Notes under the pieces: generated by a model | What the model saw: the letters and a program-made list of their open reading frames with translations, nothing else | What the model was told of the DNA's origin: nothing | Databases searched by the model: none | Part shown: in pieces, positions 1-11,700 of the stretch | How the letters are laid out: the number at the start of each line of letters is the position of its first letter | Numbering within the stretch: the stretch's first letter is position 1 | Assembly (NCBI GenBank): GCA_036924085.1 | Contig: JAVGWX010000012.1 | Location: 4,942,043 to 5,006,042 of the forward strand | From: Ariolimax columbianus | Lineage: Eukaryota > Mollusca > Gastropoda > Stylommatophora > Arionidae | Direction: 5' to 3' | DNA length: 64,000 nucleotides | Position numbers and translations under genes: made by a program

Positions 1-600
1 ACTAAGGTATATTAGGACATGCTTGGAAGGTGTGTTGCCAGGATACTAAAGTGAATCAAAGAATAGTAACACTGTAGCCTGTCAGGCATGTTGTAAGAGG
101 TGACTAAAGATGATTGGGTATGGGGCTTGCTACCACTTTCCGTAGGAACTTTAGGCCCCATTAACTAACAGATATAGACATGTCAACCGTTTATGACTTG
201 GCATGTATTTGTTAAAGACCTATGCTCCACATGGAGCTGAAATGGTTTTGATTAATTGATTGGAAAGTTCTGACAGCAGAGAATAATTAGGGCCAGGTGA
301 AACACTGTTGATCAAGACGCCACCTCAAGTTCTCGTCTGTGCTCCTGAAAATAAGCTGTGTCACATCAGCCTGCCCAGCAAGATGGGGATTGATGCTGTA
401 ATCCCCATAATGGTCAACTTACTGAAGAGTCTCACATTGCATTTCAGCCAGAAGGGCCCTTGTCCACCTTCTCAAGTACACCTCAGAATGTGTGAAGAGC
501 CACTGTAATCCACTACTTCAAAAACATCAAGAGTTAGCTCAGAATGAAGAGCTTTCAAGAAGTTTGGAAGGTTCTGGGGGTCGACAACCTCTCAACCAGG
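1..600. other. Non-coding upstream region with ancient repeat fragments
   Basis: No exon is recognisable. The stretch at 84-150 carries the dispersed core motif TGTAAGAGGTGACTAA. The stretch at 200-262 (GACCTATGCTCCACATGGAG, then GATTAATTGATTGG) matches the 3' tail of a LINE family seen at 50.9 and 61.0 kb. The stretch at 300-545 is a diverged member of a roughly 300-bp repeat also found at 22.0, 29.0 and 40.7 kb. Confidence 0.5.
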
Positions 601-1400
601 TATCACACAGACGAGTAAAGATGTGGTCACTTATAAAGACAGAAGATCATTAGACCATAGTAGGATGAAGTGTAACACATCATCATGTAGCATGTCCTTT
701 GTAGAACCTCGCTCCCATCACAGTCTGTCTGTAAGAAACTCATTCCCTTGCCAAAACACCAGCTTCCGCCACTGTCATACTCAGGCATTCCTGGATATCT
801 TGGTGCCATCGTCTTCTTGGTCTACCCCTTCCTTTTTTGCCTGGCACCATACCTTCCATCACCGTCCTCTCAAGACCGTTGTGTCTCTTGATGTGACCAA
901 AGTATTTGCATTTTCTAGCCAAAATGGAATTGATAAACCAGTTCTCCTCTATGCTCAGCTCTTGCCGAATGTCTACATTTGTTCTTTTCTCTGTTCAGGG
1001 TATTCTGAGGATCTTTCTGTAACATTTTGACTTGAAGGGTTCGATTCTTGTCTAGAAGTTTTGGTAATCGTACATGCTTCACATCCATAAGCTGCCACAG
1101 GAAAAACACAGGCTCTCAAGACTTTTACTTTTATCGTTTTGTTGGTGCCCTGCCATAATTTCTTCAGGCTGTTCAGTCTCTGCATTGCCATAGCTAGTCT
1201 TTTCTGATTTCTTTCGAGCAGTCACCATTTTTGTCGATTCTGGAGCCCAGATATTCAAAATGTGTAACCTGATCTATTTCCTCACCACGCACTGTAAATT
1301 TATGCTGACATTGTGTTTTATCGGTGGTCATTATCTTTGTTTTGTTTATGTTTATGAACAGATTTTGATCTTTACTATGTCCATTAACGGCTGAAAGTAG
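600..1400 (-). mobile_element. LINE 3' fragment (end of reverse transcriptase and C-terminal tail), degenerate
   Basis: On the minus strand, pieces in different frames read HFEYLGSRIDKNGDCSKEI, VLRACVFPVAAYGCEA and YFGHIKRHNGLERTVMEG, then KKGRGRPRRRWHQDIQE. This is the typical end of a non-LTR reverse transcriptase followed by the Arg-rich 'GRGRPRRRW' tail. Stops and frameshifts break it. The sequence is related to the LINE at 19.05-20.0 kb, which has the same '[10 protein letters not shown]' tail. Confidence 0.8.
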
Positions 1401-1612
1401 CTGCTCTAGCCCTTCCGAACATTTTAAGATATTATATTAAACCTCCCATTTCCTGGATCCACAAGTGCTTATGTGGGAGGAAAGCAAAGCACCACTGCAC
1501 ATACACAGGGATTATATCATTATCATCATCACATTCTGTAGCAGACATTGACATAAGGTATAAAGTGTCCGAAATTGCACTACATTAGGTCAACATTTTC
1601 TTCTGAGCTAAT

Positions 1613-1818
1613 GACACTCTATTTTGTTCTGAGCTAATGGACAGCTTCTATTTTGTTCTGAGCTAATGGACAGCTTCTATTTTGTTCTGAGCTAATGGAC
1701 AGCTTCTATTTTGTTCTGAGCTAATGGACAGCTTCTATTTTGTTCTGTGCTAATGGACAGCTTCTATTTTGTTCTGTGCTAATGGACAGCTTCTATTTTG
1801 TTATGTGCTAATGACAGT
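1613..1818. repeat. 29-bp tandem repeat, about 7 copies
   Basis: Units contain GAGCTAATGGACAGCTTCTA and TTTTGTT. Later units have GTGCTAATGG in place of GAGCTAATGG. The first and last units lack the inner 'GACAG' and read AATGACA, as expected of array edges. Confidence 0.92.
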
Positions 1819-2613
1819 CTGTTTTGATTTCCCCATGGCAAAAGCGCATTCAAATACATGAACAAGTGAGCTAGAATCAGACATTAAGAAGACACGGAAC
1901 CGTGGGATGAGCTGACGCTCTTCCTTCATTATAGTACTGTTTGGTGATTGTTTGTTGAAGGCCTATTCTCATCTTGAAGTTGGAAGACGATTGATTGATT
2001 GATGACATAATTGATTAATCAGCAATCCCTACAAACTGCGGGAAATTACAATAAAAATGTATTTTAAGCAGGAAAGTGGCACTGTGGGGGTCAGATCATT
2101 AGTGAACATAACAAACTATATGTACCAATAATTTACCTCATGTAGACAAATACCACTGATAGCCATTATCAGTTGACCTTATACACAAATGAAGGCCACC
2201 TTGAAGGATTAATCTATCAGTAGAGGGCGGTGTGGTGAATAGGTTAGTAACACAGGTCACGACCAAAACTTGCAGGGTTCAGGTTCTCAAAGAAATATCA
2301 GTATAGAAAGTAAACCAATAAAAATGGATGATGAAGTCAGATGTATTGCATCATTAGGTGTAAAATACAGTACACTACTTTAGGAAATAAAAAAGGCAAA
2401 TACCAAACAAAAAATTGATATATTTCATTTGAGATTGCCACAGGGTTCATTAAAGTGGCTCTTCGCTTTTGCACTTTTGAAATGCTGATTAAGCTATCGA
2501 GCCAGTAGACTTTGACCTATTTAAGTACCTCTAGTTCAGTTTCTCTTATCAAACCTCAAAACATCATATTTTCTTGTAACCATTACAGTGTGTCTGTTTT
2601 ATACTTATTTCAG
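1819..2613. other. Non-coding, weak repeat remnants
   Basis: GATTGATTGATTGATGA near 1993 resembles a LINE 3' tail. The stretch 2226-2290 (GTGGTGAATAGGTTAG and later GGGTTCAGGTTC) looks like a decayed tRNA-derived SINE head. No coding sequence is recognisable. Confidence 0.35.
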
Positions 2614-2779
2614 CTAGTTACTGCATCACTTCTGGGTGCGGCAGACAGCCATCATGACGATATTACGATTACTGAATGTGTCATCAAGACTGAAAGCCAG
2701 GGCTGTTACTTCAACTTTGGTTAGCCAACAAAGCAGGTACAAGTACATCAGCCAGCGATCAGCGTCGGATTCACAGAAG
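2614..2779 (+). CDS. CPS1: CPS exon 1: start codon and mitochondrial presequence (coding part 2654-2779)
   Basis: The ATG at 2654 opens 42 codons (residues 1-42) starting [18 protein letters not shown]. This part has 8 Arg/Lys and only one acidic residue, near its end, which is typical of a matrix-targeting leader. The exon ends AAG|GTATTT in phase 0. A pyrimidine-rich stretch and CAG at 2611-2613 look like a splice acceptor, so 2614-2653 is probably 5' UTR and a non-coding exon may lie further left. I found no promoter. Confidence 0.85.
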
Positions 2780-5700
2780 GTATTTCATTTTTTCTTCTCT
2801 TTCGTCCATTTCCTAATTCTGAGAGTGTTGTACTGTGTTTTGCTCTACTGGCCCAGTGCATCCGAATTTTGCACACATTTTCAAATGTTTACTTCCCATT
2901 AGGGGGCTTGATCTGGCCGTTTTATGAATCCAAAACAGAAAGGTTGAGGGTTCAGCTTTCTCCGTTTTGTTTTCATAGGAACATTAGGGCTGCAGAAATT
3001 GTTGACCATCTCGAACTTTGCTAATGAGACTCTACTTACAACGGCTTCCTTTTCTACTGTTCTGTCCTATGTCCTTTGACCTCCAACTCTTCTTTTTCCC
3101 TGTGGGGGTTCAGTCCAACACATATGTGGATTTATTGTTATGTTTCTGTCTCTATTTGTTGACTGCCTTAGTTTTGTCAGTTTTTGTGTTGAAAGATTTA
3201 TACATCTGTTGCACATTATGCATTGGAGACCTCCCAAAGGTCTACATCCTGAATGAGGACACTCTTAGTTAAATGACATATTTCTACTCTTAGTTAAATG
3301 ACATATTCCTACTCTTAGTTAAATTACATATTTCTACTCTTAGTTAAATGACATATTTCTACTCTTAGTTAAATGACATATTTCTACTCTTAGTTAAATG
3401 ACATATTCCTACTCTTAGTTAAATTACATATTTCTACTCTTAGTTAAATGACATATTTCTACTCTTAGTTAAATGACATATTTCTACTCTTAGTTAAATG
3501 ACATATTCCTACTCTTAGTTAAATTACATATTTCTACTCTTGGTTAAATGACATATTTCTACTCTTAGTTAAATGACATATTTCTACTCTTAGTTAAATG
3601 ACATATTTCTACTCTTAGTTAAATGACATATTCCTACTCTTAGTTAAATGACATATTCCTACTCTTAGTTAAATGACATATTCCTACTCTTAGTTAAATG
3701 ACATATTCCTACTCTTAGTAACATGATATATTGATACTCTGAACTTAACGTCTATTTACTGGTTTAGAAGACTCTGCAGAGTCTGTATACAGCCAGTTCC
3801 ATTTTCATTTCCTTGCTTTCAAAGCTATCAAATCTATTCTTAAATACATTAATTGTCCCTGCCTCCACTACTTCCTGTGGCAATGCATTCCAAGCATTTG
3901 TAGTTACATGACATATTGCTACTCTTAGTTACATTCTGTGGTCTTACTATTAATTACATTCTATATTTCCGAGTCATATAGTAAGGCTAATTTTAGATTG
4001 GTAATATATCAGATGATTGTATCTAACTTAATTTATTGTAAGACATTGTCAAATTAGCTTGTGTGTTACCAGGGCCCAATAGGGGAGCAACGAATATTAA
4101 GATTTGAGCCTACCAGGAAGGTCATAAGAGATATCTAAGGATGGTTGGTCATGGGGTTGGCTACCCCATCATGTAGAAACTTGAAGTCACAAAAACGTAG
4201 ACATAGATGTCGATCCTCTGACCAGGAGAACATGTATTCAAAACTTTGGTACAGGTTTTTTCTATCAGAGGTGGAATAGAAACCTGTACACTGCTTAGGG
4301 GATACATGAGTAAGCAGCCTTTATTCCGAAGCCATGTGTTGTCACAGTGGATCTCATCCAAGGGTGTCACAGTGGATCTCATCCAAGGGTGTCACAGTGG
4401 ATCTCATCCAAGGGTGTCACAGTGGATCTCATCCAAGGGTGTCACAGTGGATCTCATCCAAGGGTGTCACAGTGGATCTCATCCAAGGGTGTCACAGTGG
4501 ATCTCATCCAAGGGTAATAAACACATTGTTGATAGTTTTTACAAAAATTAATCTTTGAATAATAATTACGTGAATTGTACCCAGATTGAAAAGAATTAAC
4601 TACTGTACACTTCTAAGAATGTAAAAAAAAAAAAGGTTAATAAAGGTGGTTGCGTATGGGGCTAGCAACATCATTATGTAGAATTAATGACTACATGCAC
4701 CACCACTGTGAATGTATATCTATGTGCTTAGCTACAAGTTAAAGAAACTGGTTGTTTACAAACTCTGCAGTCTTCTAAACCAGTTCTGTAATGGGACAAC
4801 TGCTGTCATGGCTCTAATGCTTCAGATGGACTGAAAAGAAAACAGAAGATACAGCAGAAAATTAGGAAGATAAATAGAGATGGATAGGACACTCTCAGAA
4901 CTTATCTTGACAGGGAAACCAAACATGCGCTGGATTGGATCCTAGAAGAAACGAGATGGTGGCAAGGCCAAGAAATACGATGTGAAGAACGGTTGAAGAG
5001 GAAGCAGTTCAATCTTGAGTCTCGTGGGTTCAAAACAGCTCAGAAGAGGAATAGATGAAAAATAGATGTTGCTGGCCTTTACTCTAATGGTAACTCAATG
5101 GATAACGGATGAAACAGCAAAATAAGATAAAAAATATGCAACACAGATTGAAGTCCAATCCATTCAGGTGACAACCTAGCAATTGTTTCTTTGTTTAAGT
5201 TCACAACTTGAATCCCCTGAGCTTCCTTCATTATCAAGTAGTCGTCACATGTACATCATCACCATTACAAGCATCATCATTATCCATTACTCATTTGAGA
5301 AAAAGTAATGTTGAAAGCATATTCAATTTCAGCCAATCAAAGCCCACCTCATCTTAAAGAATGGCAAGCATCTCACAGGAATTTCATTTGGTGCTCCAGT
5401 ATCGAGCGCTGGCGAGATTGTCTTCAACACTGGCCTTGTTGGGTAAGTTCTAATTTTTTTTGTGCTGGCGAGATTGTCTTCAACACTGGCCTTGTTGGGT
5501 AAGTTCTAGTTTTTTTTGTGCTGGCGAGATTGTCTTCAACACTGGCCTTGTTGGGTAAGTTCTAGTTTTTTTTGTGCTGGCGAGATTGTCTTCAACACTG
5601 GCCTTGTTGGGTAAGTTCTAGTTTTTTTGTGCTGGCGAGATTGTCTTCAATACTGACCTTGTTGGGTAAGTTCTAGTTTTTTTTTGTGCTGGCGAGATTG

Positions 5701-8700
5701 TCTTCAACACTGGCCTTGTTGGGTAAGTTCTAGTTTTTTTTGTGCTGGCGAGATTGTCTTCAATACTGACCTTGTTGGGTAAGTTCTAGTTTTTTTTGTG
5801 CTGGCGAGATTGTCTTCAACACTGGCCTTGTTGGGTAAGTTCTAGTTTTTTTTGTGCTGGCGAGATTGTCTTCAACACTGGCCTTGTTGGGTAAGTTCTA
5901 GTTTTTTTTGTGCTGGCGAGATTGTCTTCAACACTGGCCTTGTTGGGTAAGTTCTAGTTTTTTTTGTCTGGCGAGATTGTCTTCAATACTGACCTTGTTG
6001 GGTTAGTACTGTTTTTTTTTTTGCTGTCTGGTTTTATACATATACTTATTAAGCTTTGATTGGGTATATTTGGTTGTGAATATTCTGCTTGTTTAGGGCT
6101 GTTGTGTATGTCCTTGTTTAGGGCTGTTGTGTATGTCCTTGTTTAGGGCTGTTGTGTATGTCCTTGTTTAGGGCTGTTGTGTATGTCCTTGTTTAGGGCT
6201 GTTGTGTATATTCTGCTTGTTTAGGGCTGTTGTGTATGTCCTTGTTTAGGGCTGTTGTGTATGTCCTTGTTTAGGGCTGTTGTGTGTCCTTGTTTAGGGC
6301 TGTTGTGTATGTCCTTGTTTAGGGCTGTTGTGTATGTCCTTGTTTAGGGCTGTTGTGTATGTTCTGCTTGTTTAGGGCTGTTGTGTGTCCTTGTTTAGGG
6401 CTGTTGTGTATGTCCTTGTTTAGGGCTGTTGTGTATGTTCTGCTTGTTTAGGGCTGTTGTGTGTCCTTGTTTAGGGCTGTTGTGTATGTCCTTGTTTAGG
6501 GCTGTTGTGTATGTTCTGCTTGTTTAGGGCTGTTGTGTATGTCCTTGTTTAGGGCTGTTGTGTGTCCTTGTTTAGGGCTGTTGTGTATGTTCTGCTTGTT
6601 TAGGGCTGTTGTGTATGTCCTTGTTTAGGGCTGTTGTGTGTCCTTGTTTAGGGCTGTTGTGTATGTCCTTGTTTAGGGCTGTTGTGTATGTCCTTGTTTA
6701 GGGCTGTTGTGTATGTCCTTGTTTAGGGCTGTTGTGTATGTTCTGCTTGTTTAGGGCTGTTGTGTATGTCCTTGTTTAGGGCTGTTGTGTGTCCTTGTTT
6801 AGGGCTGTTGCGTATGTTCTGCTTGTTTAGGGCTGTTGCGTATGTTCTGCTTGTTTAGGGCTGTTGTGTATGTCCTTGTTTAGGGCTGTTGCGTATGTTC
6901 TGCTTGTTTAGGGCTGTTGCGTATGTTCTGCTTGTTTAGGGCTGTTGTGTATGTCCTTGTTTAGGGCTGTTGCGTATGTTCTGCTTGTTTAGGGCTGTTG
7001 TGTATGTTTTGCTTTTTTAGGGCTGTTGTGTATGTCCTTGTTTAGGGCTGTTGTGTATGTCCTTGTTTAGGGCTGTTGTATATGTTCAGTTTGTTTATAG
7101 TTTGTTGGATATGCTCTAATTGTATATGGCTTGTTGGATATGCCCTAATTGTATAGGGCTTGTTGGATATGCTCTAATTGTATATGGCTTGTTGGATATG
7201 CCCTAATTGTATGGATTGTTGGATATGCCCTAATTGTATGGCTTGTTGGATATTCTCTAATTGTATATGGCTTGTTGATTATGCCCTAATTGTATATGCT
7301 TGTTGGATATGCCTTAATTGTATAAGGCCTGTTGGATATGTCTTAATTGTATATGGCTTTTTGGGCCTTAACGGCAAATATCTGCGGCCAAACGACAACC
7401 CAAACTACTTGGGAGTCACATTTGATTGGCGCATGACATGGAAAAGTCAGATCGAGAGAAACCGAATGAGAGCCAGACAAAGAATGGCAATCATGAGGAA
7501 ACTTGCTGGCACAAGCTGGGCAGCAGACGAAAGTATACTAAAGAAACTGTACACTGGAAGAGTGAGACCAGTTTTCGAGTATGGCATTGCGGCATGGACA
7601 ACAGCAGCAAAGGCGAACTTTGATAAAATTAGCAAACTCCAAAACCAAGCCATGAGAGTTATAACAGGAGGCATGAAGTCAATGCCAATTGTAGAACTGG
7701 AAAAGATTACAAATCTGCAATTCATGACCGACAGAAGAGACTGCAGAGCCCAGCAGCAAGCAGAGAAACTCAGAAGACTGACAGACCATCCAATGCATTA
7801 GAGACTAAATAAATTTGGAAATGGGAAACTAAAGCGGAGAAACTTTGCAGAAATAGCCAAAGCAAAGATGAGCGAAGACCCTAAGAACACTGTAACAATA
7901 CCAAACCCCATCCCTACTCTACACAAACCCACCTGGAAGCAGCATATCATTCCGGAGGTGGTAGAAAAAATACCATGTATTGGAAACAAGAACAGCCAGA
8001 CTGAAAAAGAAAGAAGAGACATAACCCTGAGGTACATAACGGAAAACTACCCAAGCATGGACTGGACCCATGCATACACCGACGGTTCTGTAACAAACAC
8101 AACACAGAACGGATGGGCAGGGGTATTCCTGAGCCTACCAAATGGTAGAAAAATAACAGTCAGTGGCAACTGGAAAATTCTCAAGCAATTTCAGAGCGGA
8201 AGCAGAGGCACTGAGGGCTGCAGTAGAAGCAATGCTCACAGGCGAAAGCAATGAAAGTCAGATAGTCCTGTTTACAGATGCCCTGGCCGTAGTTACAGCA
8301 CTAAAAAGCCAGAAAAATAAAGAACTTAATAATTTAAGAGCAGTACTCTGTCAACTATGCCAGCAGTCTGCACCAAAAAGAGTAGTGGTACAGTGGGTTC
8401 CATGCCACTGTAACATCTAAGGCAACGAGGAGGTAGACAGACTGCCAAAAGAAGGTGCAAGACTACCACAACCAGATTCTAGTGTGACCTACGAAGAGTC
8501 CAATGGGCTTATTAAGGCCAGATACATGGCCAAATGGGAAACAGAACATACTGGCTACACAAATAAGGATGCTTATTACCAGTTGAACAGAAGAGAGCAG
8601 GTAGTGGTCTTCAGACTCCGCACAGGCCACAACAGACTGAGGTACCACTTATTCAATAAACTGAATTAATCAAGTAATCTGCTGCAAAACTGCCCGATAT

Positions 8701-11700
8701 ACGAGGACCAGAGAAAGCACATGTGGCCATCACCAGTGGCAACACTAGACAAGCTCTATGGCAGTGTCGACAGCCTCAGGATGACCGTTGCTTTCTTAGA
8801 AAAAATACAGGTTGATGTCTGATAGCGTACGAAGAAGAAGAAGTATATGGCTTGTTGGATATGCCCTAATTGTATATGACTTTTTGTATATGCTATAATT
8901 GTATAGGGCTTGTTGGATATGTCTACATTGTATAGGGCTTGTTGGATATGTCTACATTGTATAGGGCTTGTTGGATATTTCTTAATTATATATAGAGCTT
9001 GTTGGATATATTATTTTTGTGTTGGAGACTGGTTGAGTATTCTTCTGCAACATTCGTCCTGAAAAGAATGTTGTGAATATTTTACAGCGAGTCTGCAATG
9101 TTGGCACCATTCAACCAAACACATCTCATTTCAGCTGGCTTTTTTGCATATTGAGTTCGCCTTCCCATTGCGATTCAATTTCTCTTAGCCAGACTACACT
9201 AGTGTAGTCTATTTCCAGTGCCGCCAGACTACACTAGTGCAGTCCATTTCCAGTGCCGCCAGACTATACTAGTGCAGTCTATTTCCAGTGCCGCCAGGCT
9301 ACTCTAGTGCAGTCTATTTCCAGTGCCGCCAGAGTACACTAGTGCAGTCTATTTCCAGTGCCGCCAGACTACACTAGTGCAGTCTATTTCCAGTGCCGCC
9401 AGACTACACTAGTGCAGTCTATTTCCAGTGCCGCCAGACTACACTAGTGCAGTCTATTTCCAGTGCCGCCAGACTACACTAGTGCAGTCTATTTCCAATG
9501 CCGCCAGACTACACTAGTCCAGTCTATTTCCAGTGCCGCCAGACTACATTAGTGCAGTCTATTTCCAGTGCCACACCTTGGAGATAGAATAGAGCCTTGG
9601 TTGGCTATAGTTTGCTGACCCCAATGCAAGCAGCCAACTATGAGTCCCTGACAGCTGGCAGTCAACTCACTCTCTGTGCTACATCTTTGACCCTCGGACT
9701 GGTTGAATATGACTTTTATATATACTGCTGTTTGGATATATCTCTCTTGTTTATGGCTATTTTACATAAGCATTGGCTGCTTTACATAAGCATTGGCTAC
9801 TTTACATAAGCATTGGCTACAGAACTCCATATTGGTTTGATAACAATTAAAACCCAAAATTACTTGATTAATTCTAGTATTGACATTCTATTTGTTCTTC
9901 AATCTTTGTCAAGTCTGTTCTTAGTTGACCTGTACTTCTACAGGGGCAGATGCCCCTGTGCAGGTCCAAGCTATAGTATGAGCTGGATATAGCCGAGAGA
10001 AGGATTTCCTGCTTAGCGGGCTAGGCTTGCGCAGCTTTATACTCCACTGCGTTTGGTTGTTAACCGATGTGCGAGTTCATCTTAATAGACTCAAACACTA
10101 GAGCAAAGTAGACCCGCAGCCTGTTAGGCACCATCTAATGCTGCTCTAAACAAACCACCTAACCATGGCCGGTGTTATGCCATGTCACACAGTTAGTCGC
10201 CTCTTACGACATGCTCTCTGTGAGGCAGTGGTGCCATTCTTGTCCTTGTCATACACAAAGACCCCGGCAGACCACTCGGGTAGTCAAGTCTGTTATTTGT
10301 ACAATTATCTGACCATTGACCTGAAGTGAATTCAAAGATGCATATATAATATTGCGTTAATGTGTTATAGGACTGTTAGGGAGAACAATAAATAATAGCA
10401 CTGCAACTTGTCAGGTATGATATAGAAGGCAACTAAGAAGGGTTGAGAATGTGACTGGCTCCCTTATTTGAAAGAAACTATAAGTAAAAGATTGGAACAC
10501 TTTTACTTTACACACCATGGTAGAAGAAGAGCAATTAAGCTGTGTAATATTTAACCTTTTCAAAGATATAGTGCAAAGTGTTTCGTCTTTTTATATTACA
10601 CTTATGTTTACTTGATTACTCACTTATGTTGACCTCAAGGCTGCATTTGACTCCGTGGACAGATCTGCTTTAAAACATATGGGAGGTCCAAACAGACTGC
10701 GATAGCTAATTTAGGAGCTACAGCAAGAGTCTGCCTACATCACAATCCTTCTGACAGACTCTCTACATTATCTGGTGTTTGGCAGAGATATGTCCTTGCC
10801 CCAACACTGTTTTGCCGTACCTTGGACTGGATCCAGTCAGCTGGAGATGCACAACCCAGGAGTCACCATTGGAAATCTGTGTGTAACCAAGCTCGACTTC
10901 ATAAATCTCAGTCATACCAGACTCCCACTCTCCGGAACTGATAAAACCGCTGAAGCACCTAGAAGACTTTGCCAGATTGGGCCTCCACATTTCATAGGCA
11001 AAAACCAAGATACAATACCTTGGTTGCGATTTCGCAACGACAGAAATTATTATAGATGTCAACTCCACTAAGGATTTAATTTGCCTATGCAGCAAACTGA
11101 TCTCCAATGGACTTAGTCATCTGGATATCATTCGATGAGTTGGCCTGGCTGGCAACCCTATGGACAGACTGCATGGAGTTTGGAACCAGCAGAGACTTTC
11201 ACCGAAAATCAAGCCATGATTTACATAACCTGTGTCATTCCAAAAAATGATGCCAATTACCAGTTGAACAGAAGAGAGCAGGTGGTGGTCTTCACACTCT
11301 GCACAGGCCACAACAGACTACCATCTATTCAATGAACTGAAGATAGGTGGCACTGACGAATGCACCTGTGGGACAGGGAAAATGACCGCTGAACCTCTGC
11401 TGCAAAATTCCCCGACATACAAGGACCAGAGAAAGCACATGTGACAATCACCAGTGGCAACACTAGACAAGCTCTATGGCAGTGATGACAGCTGCTTTCT
11501 TTGAACAAATTCAAGTTGACGTCTGACAGCGTACGAAGAAGAAGAAGAAAACCTGTGTCGTTCCCATCCTGCTGTATAGTTCCAAAGCCTGGACTATTCT
11601 GCGCAACAATCAAAAGCACAATGAAACCTTTTACATGCTCAGCCAGAGGTGCATTCTTGCGATTCACCTGTAAGACTGTGTCACAAATGACAGTCACCTA

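Noticed and set aside
2636..2653. Upstream start for CPS at 2636
   Set aside because: That codon is GTG; the first ATG in frame is at 2654 and gives a normal mitochondrial leader.
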